Source: an uncultured Latescibacterota bacterium (GTDB lineage: Bacteria > Latescibacterota > UBA2968). Taken from it: a stretch of DNA of 64,000 nucleotides. The notes beneath the pieces are model-generated. The model was given only the letters and a program-made list of their open reading frames with translations. It ran no database searches and had not been told where the DNA came from. Shown here in pieces: positions 50,054-59,062 of this stretch. Numbering within the stretch: the stretch's first letter is position 1; every line of letters begins with the position of its first letter. The translations under genes and the position numbers were made by a program. The stretch spans positions 3,454,385 to 3,518,384 of the forward strand of contig OY282377.1 in the NCBI GenBank assembly GCA_958295785.1, given 5' to 3'.

Positions 50054-50166
50054 GAAGCCCAAAAAAAAAGAAATCAAGCGTCTGAAACAGAGGAGTGAAC
50101 ACCCGCAGGAACGCCTCAAAGGCGGCCTCTCACAAATCCATGGCAACGCTTTTTGTTAGGGACTCT
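50054..50166 (-). mobile_element. Internally deleted derivative of the IS5-like element (MITE-like, about 113 bp)
   Basis: It contains both ends of the IS at 47770-48694 in inverted orientation: the right end (AAATCAAGCGTCTGAAACAG) and the left end (CTCACAAATCCATGGCAACG, then CTTTTTGTTAGGG), joined with the transposase deleted. Its outer end supplies the CCCTAA that forms the stop of the PPK2 gene. Confidence 0.82.
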
Positions 50167-51640
50167 TAATCAAATGTTTTTCCAGCGTCCTGACCACAGT
50201 CTTCATCGTTTTAATGCGTGCGTGCAACTTGCAGTTGGATTCGACAATAGTCCAGGGCGCGTAGGGCGTGTGCGTGCGGTACAACATCTCATCTATAGCG
50301 TCTCGATACTGATCCCACTTCTCTCGGTTGCGCCAATCCTCATCCGTAATTTTCCACTGCTTGGACGCCACTTTTTCGCGGTCTCGAAAGCGGCGCAACT
50401 GTTCTTCTTTGTCGATATCGATCCAAAATTTGAACAACAGCGTGCCGTTATTTGCCAGCAGTTCTTCCATCTCATTGATCTCGCGGTACGCGCGCTGCCA
50501 CTCCTGTTGTGTGGCAAACCCCTCAACGCGCTCGACCAAAACGCGCCCGTACCACGACCGATCAAAAATGGCAAAATGACCGGCCTTGGGCATTTTGAGC
50601 CAGAACCGCCACAAATAGTGATGGGCCAGTTCAATATCATTGGGCGCGGCAATGGGGATGACTTCGTAGCCGCGCGGGTCCATCCGCCGCACCAAGCGTT
50701 TGATATTGCCCCCTTTGCCGGCAGCGTCCCACCCTTCGTACACAATGACCACGGCCTGCCTTCGCCGATAAACATCGTGCTCGAGTTCCCACAGCCGCTT
50801 TTGATACACGCGGCGCAGGTGGTCGTATCTTTTGCGCGTGAGTGCTTTGGACAAGTCGGACGTCTCGAGCATCGAATGCGAAATTGAGGGTAGGGCAACC
50901 GCTCTGGCCCGCGTCTTTTTGGTCAAAGCCAATAGTTGTTTTTCAACAACTTCAATCACTGTTTCAAAAACCGAAACCACCGCAAAACGCCAACTTTGCG
51001 CCGGCACGAGATGCCATGGGGCGCAGTCACTATCTGTGCGTGCGAGCATCTCTTCGATCACGTCCCGATACGATTCGTATTGCTTGTTCTTTTTCCAGTC
51101 GTAAGGGGTCACGCGCCAGGCCGTCATCGGGTTTTTCTCGAGTGCCTTAAACCGCTTTTTCTGCTCTTTCCGCGAGATATGCAGGAAAAATTTGATCACC
51201 ACATGCCCGTCATCCACGAGTTGGCGTTCAAAACCATTTACCTCCTGATATGCTTTGTCACTCGGCAACTGGCTCATAATCGGATCCATTTTCTCCACGA
51301 TGAACCGGCTGTACCAACTGCGGTTGTAAATCGCCACGCGCCCGCGCTCGGGTATCTTTGTCCAAAACCGCCACATAAAGGGGCGGCGCAGTTCTTCTTC
51401 ATTGGGGGCTTGCGTGGAATACACCTTCACGCCCCGAGGGTCGAGCACTTGCAACAACTCGTTGATCAACCGCCCCTTGCCCGAAGCCCCCCAGCCCTCA
51501 AACACAATCGTAATGGGCACATTGCGTTCCCACGCCTTCCGCTGAAGTTGCCCCATTTTGATCTCCAGCTTTTCCATCTCGGCTTGGTAATCGGATTTTT
51601 CGATCTTGGCGTCCAAATCAAGGGCGTTCAGCAGGCCCAT
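50156..51640 (-). CDS. pap: Polyphosphate kinase 2 with two PPK2 domains (polyphosphate:AMP phosphotransferase type)
   Basis: This is a 494-residue protein with tandem PPK2 domains. Domain 1 has Walker A VFEGWGASGKGRLINELL and lid PERGRVAIYNRSWYSRFIVE; domain 2 has VYEGWDAAGKGGNIKRLV and KAGHFAIFDRSWYGRVLVERVEG. Fused two-domain PPK2 proteins mainly transfer phosphate from polyphosphate to AMP, giving ADP; single-domain class I enzymes prefer ADP. GAAAGGAG precedes the ATG at 51640. The last codons and the stop come from the inserted IS derivative at 50054-50166, so the original C-terminus was probably slightly different. Confidence 0.93.
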   Translation of the reverse strand: MGLLNALDLDAKIEKSDYQAEMEKLEIKMGQLQRKAWERNVPITIVFEGWGASGKGRLINELLQVLDPRGVKVYSTQAPNEEELRRPFMWRFWTKIPERGRVAIYNRSWYSRFIVEKMDPIMSQLPSDKAYQEVNGFERQLVDDGHVVIKFFLHISRKEQKKRFKALEKNPMTAWRVTPYDWKKNKQYESYRDVIEEMLARTDSDCAPWHLVPAQSWRFAVVSVFETVIEVVEKQLLALTKKTRARAVALPSISHSMLETSDLSKALTRKRYDHLRRVYQKRLWELEHDVYRRRQAVVIVYEGWDAAGKGGNIKRLVRRMDPRGYEVIPIAAPNDIELAHHYLWRFWLKMPKAGHFAIFDRSWYGRVLVERVEGFATQQEWQRAYREINEMEELLANNGTLLFKFWIDIDKEEQLRRFRDREKVASKQWKITDEDWRNREKWDQYRDAIDEMLYRTHTPYAPWTIVESNCKLHARIKTMKTVVRTLEKHLIKSP

Positions 51641-51684
51641 ATTTACTCCTTTCGAATGTAGCGATCAGCAGTGGCGCGGCGGCA

Positions 51685-52803
51685 CTATACCCATGTCCTC
51701 GAATCCGGCACATCCAGCCAGGCGCCATCTTGCACAATGGACTGCTGGCTGATCAACCCCGGCAGGGTCATGTCCATCGCCTCGTGAATGCCTATCGGGC
51801 AGGCGATCTCGCCATTGATGCTTTGGATAAAATCCATCACCTCGAAAAAATCGCTCCCGCCGTGCCCGGATCGCAATGCGGCTTCGGGCGGGTCGCGCCA
51901 CATATCGGGCAAATAATCGGCTTCCAAATCGGTCAAATCCATCCACGCCTGCTCGTCCTCGCAGATATCCGCGAGCCACACGCGATTGACGCCGCCGCGT
52001 TCTCGCGCCGATTCGTAGCACCCCTCGGTGCCCTGCAATTGAAAATTGCCCGTCGCGTGGGGCCGTTCCGACAGCATATCCACCCGAATTTTCACCAGTC
52101 CACCGCGCGCCATCTGGCACAACATCACGCACGAATCCTGATTTTCGTACTGATCCCCGCGCGGGTCCGTGTAGTGGTGCCCGCTTCCGGCGCAACACAC
52201 CCGCGCCACGCGGTCACCCGGCATCCACTGCAACAGAGGGCCTAAACTGTGCGTGCAATACGTCACGCCGTCAATCCCGGTTTGCCACTTGCGCCGCCAT
52301 GTCGTGATTTCATTCAGGGCTTTCAATTCGTGCAAATACTCGCCTTCGCCGTAATACACCTCGCCAAACAACCCCTGTCGGACGAGTTCCTTCACCAAGA
52401 CATTGGATCGGGTATAGGTGTAATTTTCGGCCATCATATAGACCGCGTTTGACGCCGATGCCACCTGCACCAATTCGCGGCATTCCGGCACGGAAACCCC
52501 AGCCGTGACTTCGCTCAAGACGTGAATATCCCGGCGCAACGCGGCGATAGCCTGCGGGACGTGAAAATGCATGGGCGTGCCGATCACGACTGCGTCAATT
52601 TCAGAACGCGCCAGCATCGCCTCGTAATCCACGTATTTTTCAGATGCGCCCAAGCGTTCAGCCGCGGCATTGAGCGCGTCTTCGCGCACATCGCACACCG
52701 CGTGAATGCGGGCCATGTCCTGCGCTTCAAACGCCACGCGAAAACTCGCCCCGCGCCCGGCAGCCCCCACAATGCCCACATTTAATTTTTCGACAAGGCC
52801 CAT
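51685..52803 (-). CDS. Gfo/Idh/MocA family oxidoreductase
   Basis: This is a 372-residue protein. The Rossmann NAD(P) motif NVGIVGAAGRGASF, then ARIHAVCDVREDALNAAAERLG, leads to the conserved EKP-equivalent region HVLSEVTAGVSVPECRELV (here Glu-Val-Thr instead of Glu-Lys-Pro). GVTYCTHSLGPLLQWMPG lies in the C-terminal substrate domain. The missing Lys of EKP may alter catalysis. Members oxidise or reduce sugars and cyclitols. AGG before the ATG at 52803 (CCGGAGGTAAAA) fixes the start. It lies between PPK2 and recJ without functional links. Confidence 0.87.
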   Translation of the reverse strand: MGLVEKLNVGIVGAAGRGASFRVAFEAQDMARIHAVCDVREDALNAAAERLGASEKYVDYEAMLARSEIDAVVIGTPMHFHVPQAIAALRRDIHVLSEVTAGVSVPECRELVQVASASNAVYMMAENYTYTRSNVLVKELVRQGLFGEVYYGEGEYLHELKALNEITTWRRKWQTGIDGVTYCTHSLGPLLQWMPGDRVARVCCAGSGHHYTDPRGDQYENQDSCVMLCQMARGGLVKIRVDMLSERPHATGNFQLQGTEGCYESARERGGVNRVWLADICEDEQAWMDLTDLEADYLPDMWRDPPEAALRSGHGGSDFFEVMDFIQSINGEIACPIGIHEAMDMTLPGLISQQSIVQDGAWLDVPDSRTWV

Positions 52804-52846
52804 TTTTACCTCCGGACAATCGGCGATCAGCTTTGCGGTTTTCAAT

Positions 52847-54559
52847 TTATGGGGCATACCCATTGTCCGCTGACCGCATATCTTCCACCACCATTTGCAC
52901 CTTGGTACTGCCCTGCCATGTATTGGTTTCCAGCGCGAAAGCCAAATCGACCTGATCGCCCACCGACAATTCGTAAACCCGCTCGCCATTGCGAAACCAA
53001 ATTGCATCGCAAAACTGAGACCCCGTATCCACGCTCAGTTTCAAATGCGCGCCGCGACCAACGGCCCGCACATCTGCAATCCGGCAATTGCGGGCCGCAA
53101 AACGCGGCGATTCATTCCTCGCGCCAAAAGGTGCCAATTTGCCGAGGATCTCAACCGTAGCCAACGAAATCTTAGAGGGTTTGAGCACCACATCGACCTC
53201 TAATTGCGGGGTCAGCGCGTCTTCGGACAACCGCTCGGTCGCATCGGCGATCAGCCGCGTGCGAAATTCGGGATACTTTTCAGCGGGCACCGAAAACCCA
53301 GCCGCATCCGCGTGGCCGCCAAATTCGGTGAGCAAATCGGACACGCGGAAAATCGCTTCGACAATATTGTATCCCCCTGCGGTGCGCGCAGACCCCGTAT
53401 AGATGCCATCTTTGCGAAAATTGGTACACACCAGCGCGGGCCGATAAAATTTTTCGACCAACCGCCCGGCGATCAAGCCCACCACGCCCAAATGCCAATT
53501 TTCGCCGCGCACCACCAAAATGCGTTGCGCGTCCAACCCGTCCTCTTCCACCATGCGTTCTGCTTCTGCCATCCCATCGCTTTGCAATGCCTGCCGCTCG
53601 CCGTTTAAGCCATTCAGGGTTTCGGCCAAGCGCGCCGCTTGTGCGTGGTCAGCACTGAGCAACAAATCGAGTGCCAAATCCGCCGAAGACAGACGCCCCG
53701 CGCTGTTGATGCGCGGCCCAAGAAAAAAACCGATTGTGGTCGTATTGACCGGGCGATGGGTTGCCCGCGCGACGGCCTTGAGTGCCTGCAAGCCCGGGCG
53801 TTGGGTGCGCGAAAGCACCTGCATCCCCCGCCGCGTAAGCAGGCGATTTTCCGCGATCATCGGGGCCATATCCGCCACTGTGCCCAGAGCCACCAGATCC
53901 AAAAGCGCGTTCAAATACCGCCTGCGTTCCGATTCGACAATAAACTCTCTCGCCAAAGCCTGCACCACCTTAAAAGCCAACCCCACGGCTGCCAGGCCCT
54001 TAAAGGGATAATCGCAATCCGAGCGATTGGGATTGACCAGCGCGAGCGCGTCTGGCAATTTGTCCTGTTGCGGGCACTCCTGACGCGCCTGCGGATGGTG
54101 GTGGTCGATCACCACCACATCGACACCGGCGGCATTGGCAGCGTCAACCGCCTCAAAAGCCGAAACGCCATTGTCGGCTGTCACGATCAGTTGCGCCCCC
54201 ATTTTCAGCGCCCGCGCCACGCTCGGCGGCTTAATGCCATACCCATCGCGGTATCTGTCGGGCAACAAAAACGAAGCATTCGCGCCCACCGCGTCAAAAA
54301 AATCCAGCAAAACAGCCGTGCTCGTCACCCCATCCACGTCGTAATCGCCAAAAACCACGATGCGCTCCCCGCGGCGAATGGCCTTCACAATGCGTGCGAC
54401 AAGGCGATCCATGTCCACCATCAAATAGGGATCGTTCAAAATCTCGGGCGAATCGGACAAATGCTCACTCGTCAATGAGCGGTTTGCCAAAATAACATCG
54501 GAAAGAGAAGCGTAATCGCCTCTATGGCGCACATGCCAGACGGGATATTTGGGGGTCAT
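52847..54559 (-). CDS. recJ: Single-stranded-DNA-specific exonuclease RecJ
   Basis: This 570-residue protein has RecJ motifs: VVFGDYDVDGVTSTAVLL (I), QLIVTADNGVSAFEA (II), VVVIDHHHPQ (III, DHH) and, in the DHHA1 part, VVRGENWHLGVVGLIAGRLVEKFYRPALV and GGHADAAGFSV. The C-terminal OB-like domain ends with NTWQGSTKVQMVVEDMR. It degrades single-stranded DNA 5' to 3' in recombination and mismatch repair. GGAG lies eight bases before the ATG at 54559. Length and motifs are complete. Confidence 0.96.
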   Translation of the reverse strand: MTPKYPVWHVRHRGDYASLSDVILANRSLTSEHLSDSPEILNDPYLMVDMDRLVARIVKAIRRGERIVVFGDYDVDGVTSTAVLLDFFDAVGANASFLLPDRYRDGYGIKPPSVARALKMGAQLIVTADNGVSAFEAVDAANAAGVDVVVIDHHHPQARQECPQQDKLPDALALVNPNRSDCDYPFKGLAAVGLAFKVVQALAREFIVESERRRYLNALLDLVALGTVADMAPMIAENRLLTRRGMQVLSRTQRPGLQALKAVARATHRPVNTTTIGFFLGPRINSAGRLSSADLALDLLLSADHAQAARLAETLNGLNGERQALQSDGMAEAERMVEEDGLDAQRILVVRGENWHLGVVGLIAGRLVEKFYRPALVCTNFRKDGIYTGSARTAGGYNIVEAIFRVSDLLTEFGGHADAAGFSVPAEKYPEFRTRLIADATERLSEDALTPQLEVDVVLKPSKISLATVEILGKLAPFGARNESPRFAARNCRIADVRAVGRGAHLKLSVDTGSQFCDAIWFRNGERVYELSVGDQVDLAFALETNTWQGSTKVQMVVEDMRSADNGYAP

Positions 54560-55043
54560 AAAATAATCTCCAGGAGGATCGGGGGTTATGGATCATCGCA
54601 CAGCACGCGACAGAACGCACATCGACGAAACAATGGAACGGGCTTGAGAGGGAGCCCGTTGTACCCCATGCTCGGGCCCAGTTTATCAGCGGATGGGGTA
54701 ATCGTTCATTGGTAAATTGAGGTTCGTAGTCGTTGGGGGTGAGGGGGAACTGATCGCGGAGAGTGGTGGACTGACCACTGATTTTGGAGTTGGGCGGGAT
54801 TACTCACTGCGCTCTGTTGTAGGCTGCGCCTATGCGTCCATTCGGGCAGGTGCGAGGGGCTCTGCGTTTCATTTGCGTTCATCTGCGGATCGCCTTTGGG
54901 GTTGGGCGGGGACTGACCACTGACCACTGGTATTCTCTCCTTGACGCGGTACAATTTGAACAGTAACTTTTTGAAACCAATAATTCGCCTGCGAATCTCA
55001 TAGATGAACGGCAAAACGCCAACCGTTTTTTCAGGAGCCTAAA
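54560..55043. other. Repeat-rich gap between recJ and the YbjN-PspA operon
   Basis: No gene is found. It contains a hairpin with an 8-bp stem (AACGGGCT/AGCCCGTT, 54637-54660), TGACCAC-type heptamer runs (54767-54780 and 54905-54931), and a copy of the 35-bp dispersed repeat at 54800-54838. The Shine-Dalgarno of the next gene (CAGGAGCC) lies at its end. Confidence 0.6.
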
Positions 55044-55439
55044 ATGTCAGAATATTTCGATACAGTCAAATCTTATCTTCACGACCTCGACCTCGCCATC
55101 GACGAAGAAGATATTCCAGAAGCCCTAGTCGTGGTCAGCGACGAAGACCGGGGCATCAACCACCTCATCGTGGATTGCGAGGATCCCATCCTCATCATCG
55201 AACAGGCCATTCTGCCCAAGCCCAGCGCGCCGGGCGACCTGTACAAGCGGTTGCTCGAAATGAATCGCACCCTCGTTCACGGCGCGTTTGCCCTCGACGA
55301 TGAAACCGGCACTGTTGTCTTCCGCGACACCCTGCGCCTCGAAACCCTCGACCGCGCCGAACTCGAAGGCTCTATCACGGCCCTCGAACTCGCCTTGGCT
55401 GAAAACGCGGCAGAACTGCTCGCATACAGCCAGAAATAA
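55044..55439 (+). CDS. YbjN/YjfI-like protein, first gene of a PspA operon
   Basis: This is a 131-residue acidic protein. VKSYLHDLDLAIDEEDIPEALVVVSDEDRGINHLIVDCEDPILIIEQ, then LYKRLLEMNRTLVHGAFALDDETGTVVFRDTLRLETLDRAELEGSITALELALAENA, has the two-helix, sheet and helix pattern of the YbjN/type III chaperone-like fold. In enteric yjfIJKL operons a similar-sized protein (YjfI) precedes the PspA homologue YjfJ. CAGGAG precedes the ATG. PspA follows 28 bases later. It probably modulates the PspA-type protein; this is inferred from the neighbourhood. Confidence 0.78.
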   Translation: MSEYFDTVKSYLHDLDLAIDEEDIPEALVVVSDEDRGINHLIVDCEDPILIIEQAILPKPSAPGDLYKRLLEMNRTLVHGAFALDDETGTVVFRDTLRLETLDRAELEGSITALELALAENAAELLAYSQK

Positions 55440-55467
55440 CCACCCGCTTTTTGCAAAGGAGTTTTTC

Positions 55468-56172
55468 ATGAGCATCTTTCAACGTCTCTTTAACGTGGGC
55501 AAGGCCGAAGTCAATTCGGCTATCGACAAATTTGAAGACCCCATCAAAATGACCGAACAGGGCATCCGCGACCTGAAACGAGACCTCAACGGCGCGATGA
55601 CCAGCCTCGCAGAGGTCAAAGGCCAGGCCATTCGCTTGCGAAAGCAGGCCGAAGACAACAAAAAAGCCTCGGCGGATTGGGAGCGAAAAGCCATGATCTT
55701 GATCCAACAAGCCCAAAATGGGGGTCTGGATTCCGAAGAAGCCGACCGATTGGCAACCGAAGCCCTCAACCGCAAAGAAGAAGCCGAGCGACGCTTGGCG
55801 CAGTTTGAACAGGACGCCCAAGCGCAGGAAAACATGGCAACGCAACTTCAAAGCCAAGTGGATAAACTCAAATCGACCATTGCGACCCACGAAAACGAAC
55901 TCATCTCTTTGCGCGCGCGTGCAAAAACAGCCGCTGCGACCAAAAAGATCAACAAGCAACTCGCCAAGGTCGATTCGTCTGGCACCATCGCCATGCTCGA
56001 GCGCATGAAAGAGCGCGTTGAAGAAGACGAATCGCTCTCTCAAGCCTACGGCGAAATGGCAGACGAAGCCAAAAGCCTCGATGAAGAAATCGATTCGGCG
56101 CTGAGCACCGCATCGAGCGGCTCGGACCAACGCCTCGCGGCCCTCAAGGCGAAAATGGGGATGGATGCCTAA
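55468..56172 (+). CDS. pspA: PspA/IM30 family protein
   Basis: This is a 234-residue protein, almost entirely coiled coil. The N-terminal SIFQRLFNVGKAEVNSAIDKFEDPIKMTEQGIRDLKRDL is the PspA/Vipp1 signature; heptads run to about residue 170. PspA proteins polymerise on damaged inner membranes and preserve the proton gradient. AAAGGAG precedes the ATG. It is followed by a DUF4178 gene and a small membrane-protein gene, and faces a DUF350/spermidine-synthase group, a combination seen in PspA-related stress clusters of other bacteria. Confidence 0.94.
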   Translation: MSIFQRLFNVGKAEVNSAIDKFEDPIKMTEQGIRDLKRDLNGAMTSLAEVKGQAIRLRKQAEDNKKASADWERKAMILIQQAQNGGLDSEEADRLATEALNRKEEAERRLAQFEQDAQAQENMATQLQSQVDKLKSTIATHENELISLRARAKTAAATKKINKQLAKVDSSGTIAMLERMKERVEEDESLSQAYGEMADEAKSLDEEIDSALSTASSGSDQRLAALKAKMGMDA

Positions 56173-56241
56173 TCGCTACGCAAGTCGCCTGTCTGCCTTC
56201 TCTGAGGGCAGACGGGTTGACAACAAAGCATTGGAAAACAG

Positions 56242-56784
56242 ATGAATTGGAATCCCTTCAAAAAAAAAGAACCCGAACCCGAAGCCCACGATCCCCTCGG
56301 CTTGACCCTGTCCGATCTCAAACCGGGCTATGTTCTCGACTACGACCTCAAAACATGGCAGGTTGTAGCGCACCATTATTACGATTACGACGGCGACCGC
56401 GTGGATGAATGGGAAATCACCTGCGGCGACGATGTGGCCTATCTCGAGCGCGCAGAAGACGATGGCATCACTTGGGGCCTAACGCGCAAAATTCCCCTGT
56501 CCAGCATCGGGGGCAACATCCGCGATCACATGCGCCACAATGACGATCCCCCGGATGAAGTCATCTGCAACGGCGTTATATACCACGGCGAATCATCAGC
56601 CGTTGGGCAGTATCACAAAAACGGCGACCAAGCAGGACGGGAATTTATCGTCTGGCAGTACCTCGACGACTCGGAAAAACGCACCCTCTCCCTCGAGCAA
56701 TGGGACGAAGACGATTACGACGCCTCTGTGGGGGAAATCGTCGAAGAATACCAATTCACGGATATCCTACCAGTCGCATCATGA
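56242..56784 (+). CDS. DUF4178 domain protein
   Basis: This is a 180-residue acidic protein. LTLSDLKPGYVLDYDLKTWQVVAHHYYDYDGDRVDEWEITCGDDVAYLERAEDD is the DUF4178 pattern, a beta-barrel-like domain found in operons with PspA, DUF350 and spermidine-synthase-like proteins. Its molecular job is not known. An N-terminal basic stretch (NWNPFKKKEPEPEA) could touch membrane lipids. It follows pspA by 69 bases and is followed by a small membrane protein gene. Confidence 0.82.
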   Translation: MNWNPFKKKEPEPEAHDPLGLTLSDLKPGYVLDYDLKTWQVVAHHYYDYDGDRVDEWEITCGDDVAYLERAEDDGITWGLTRKIPLSSIGGNIRDHMRHNDDPPDEVICNGVIYHGESSAVGQYHKNGDQAGREFIVWQYLDDSEKRTLSLEQWDEDDYDASVGEIVEEYQFTDILPVAS

Positions 56785-56818
56785 AGCGTGGGCAAAGGCC
56801 ATACAGCGGGAGCGGCTC

Positions 56819-57214
56819 ATGTGGGAAAGCAAATATGTTCTTTCAAAGTCCAAATTTTGGCGAGCGATCATTCTCAATATCATTGCTATTTTTGGTCTTG
56901 TATTTCTGTTTTGCAAGTTTGGGCACAATCCGTTTCAAAGCATAAAAAAAATAAGTGATCTAACGAATTTCTTGGCTTTGTTGGCATTTGTTATTTTAAC
57001 ATTGGGAGATACCGCTGTGTTTGTTTATGAATCTTTGAGTATATGGCGTGAGCAAAGGCGTGAGCAAAAAATTGAAAAGGCGCGTCAAGAAGGGCTTGAA
57101 CAAGGGCGTCAAGAATTGCTTCGGCGATTTGACCAAGCGTTCGCAGGCGATCAAGACGCAATGGAAAAACGCGATCAAATTTTCAATGGCGCAACGGAAA
57201 CAGGCGAAAAATAA
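56819..57214 (+). CDS. Small two-helix membrane protein with charged coiled-coil tail
   Basis: This is a 131-residue protein. It has two membrane helices, AIILNIIAIFGLVFLFCKFG at about 13-32 and FLALLAFVILTLGDTAVFVY, then a charged coiled coil (REQRREQKIEKARQEGLEQGRQELLRRFDQAF) of the type that binds other coiled-coil proteins. The ATG at 56819 has GGGAG six bases upstream and lies just after the DUF4178 gene. It may anchor the PspA or DUF4178 protein to the membrane. I do not recognise a named family. The base composition is lower in GC than in pspA. Confidence 0.7.
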   Translation: MWESKYVLSKSKFWRAIILNIIAIFGLVFLFCKFGHNPFQSIKKISDLTNFLALLAFVILTLGDTAVFVYESLSIWREQRREQKIEKARQEGLEQGRQELLRRFDQAFAGDQDAMEKRDQIFNGATETGEK

Positions 57215-57309
57215 GCCCTATTGCGTTCAGTTATCGCGCAGCTTCACCCGAAGGCGACTTGTTTTTTTCACTGCTGACCGCTGATCCTCTCACCTCTTCC
57301 GTCTCACCT

Positions 57310-58851
57310 CTATTCCATCCCCCATTCCGATTGCCGATAATATCGATCCACCGTCGGCATCATTTCCGTGCTCACGTCGATCTCGTGCTGCGCGTCGAAC
57401 ATGCCCTTCCAAAAGTGCAACATTCCCCGCATCGCTTCCGCATTCAAAAATCGCGTTTCGACCTCTTCAAACCGAAGTTCTCGCACCCGGCGAACCAGCC
57501 CCTCTGAGTGCCTGCCTTTTGCCCGCATCCCCAATACCCACCCCCAATCGCCCATCGTTGGGATATACGTGTGATACGGAACGGTTGCAAAATTGGCGTC
57601 TGCTATCGTGCGCTCAATGCACAAAAACGCGAGCCGCGCGTGAAGCGGACTCGACGCCTGCGTCACCAGCACCCCATCGGCGGTTAAGTGACGCGCACAC
57701 AAGCGATAAAATTCCCGAGCATACAACCGCGCGAGGTCCGGCCCTTTTGGATCGGGCAAATCCACAATAATCACATTGAACAGCGAATCTGAACGCGCCA
57801 AAAACGCGCCCGCATCGCCGATCACCACCCGCACGCGCGGGTCGGTCAGCGACTTTTTGTTCGCGCCCACAAAAACCGAATGCGTGCGCGCCAGATCGAT
57901 CATCGCCGCGTCTAACTCCACCAGCGTAATCGCCTTCACATCGGCGTACTTCGCCACCTCGCGTATGGCGAGTCCATCGCCTCCACCCAAAATGAGCACA
58001 TTGTCGTGCGATTCAGCCAATTGCATGGCCGGATGCACCAGCGATTCGTGATAGCGTTCTTCGTCATACGTGCTGAATTGCACATTGCCATTTAAGTACA
58101 GCCAGTGGTAGCCTTTCCACTCCGTGATGACAATGCGCTGATACGCCGTCTGATCTTGATAGACCACGCGGTCGCGATATCGACTTTGCTCGCCATGCAT
58201 CACAATGGGGCGAATGGCAAACCCCAGCGCGAGAAGGCCCACGCCCAGAATCCAAAACGCCGCCATCAAGGGTTTGGGACGCGCCAATAAGTGCCGATAT
58301 TGCCACAACAACACCGATGCGACCGCAAAGTTCACCGCGCCCAACGCGAGCGGGGTATAGGTCAACCCCAGTTTTGGCAAGAAAAAAAAGGCGAACAAAA
58401 GCCCGCCGATCAACGCGCCAAAATAGTCCTTTTCCATCACAGAGGCGATATTGCTCCGCAAATCCTGATACGCCTCATTCATGCGCGCCACCAGCGGAAT
58501 CTCCATCCCGATCAGCACCCCAATGGCAAAGGCATAGCCATAGATAAAAGCCCCTGCCGACAACGCGAGTGCCGATCCAAAATAAGCCGCAACCGCACAG
58601 GTGGCACAAAGCGCGGACAAATAAAACTCGACCGCGACAAAGCGATCCAACAGCCGATCCGTCAACAACCGGCTCCAGCGACTGCCCAAGCCCATGGCAA
58701 ATAACATCAGCGACATGAGCACGGCCCATTGCACGGTCGTATTGCCCAACAAATAACTCGCCAGCGTTGACAGCGTAAACTCCGCCACAATGCCCGCACA
58801 CCCGGTTGCAAACACACAGGCTTTTAAGAGATAACTTTGACGCATACGCAT
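57310..58851 (-). CDS. Membrane-anchored spermidine synthase-like protein
   Basis: This is a 513-residue protein. The N-terminal 210 residues hold about seven membrane helices (from YLLKACVFATGCAGIVAEFTLSTLASYLLG). The C-terminal 280 residues match spermidine synthases: LHWLYLNGNVQFSTYDE-like entry (YHWLYLNGNVQFSTYDEERYHESLVHPAM), SAM site VLILGGGDGLAIREVAKY and VDLPDPKGPDLARLYAREFYRLC. It may use decarboxylated SAM to make a polyamine near the membrane. Such fusions occur with DUF350, DUF4178 and PspA genes. The lipoprotein and DUF350 genes lie upstream on the same strand, beyond an IS1595 insertion. Confidence 0.87.
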   Translation of the reverse strand: MRMRQSYLLKACVFATGCAGIVAEFTLSTLASYLLGNTTVQWAVLMSLMLFAMGLGSRWSRLLTDRLLDRFVAVEFYLSALCATCAVAAYFGSALALSAGAFIYGYAFAIGVLIGMEIPLVARMNEAYQDLRSNIASVMEKDYFGALIGGLLFAFFFLPKLGLTYTPLALGAVNFAVASVLLWQYRHLLARPKPLMAAFWILGVGLLALGFAIRPIVMHGEQSRYRDRVVYQDQTAYQRIVITEWKGYHWLYLNGNVQFSTYDEERYHESLVHPAMQLAESHDNVLILGGGDGLAIREVAKYADVKAITLVELDAAMIDLARTHSVFVGANKKSLTDPRVRVVIGDAGAFLARSDSLFNVIIVDLPDPKGPDLARLYAREFYRLCARHLTADGVLVTQASSPLHARLAFLCIERTIADANFATVPYHTYIPTMGDWGWVLGMRAKGRHSEGLVRRVRELRFEEVETRFLNAEAMRGMLHFWKGMFDAQHEIDVSTEMMPTVDRYYRQSEWGME

Positions 58852-59062
58852 AAAAACAACTCGGAGGTCGCAAACACCGCCGAGTTGGAGAAATTCAATC
58901 GGGTTAGAATCACAGCGCGATTTCTGCTATTCATCCGGTAATCCAATTCTACGATAAAAAAAGTAAAACCTTTGGATTAAATGCATGCAATAGAGATTGG
59001 GCAAAACAGCCAATCTCTTGATATGACTCGATCTTATACTTAAGAAGCCATCTTAAAAATTA

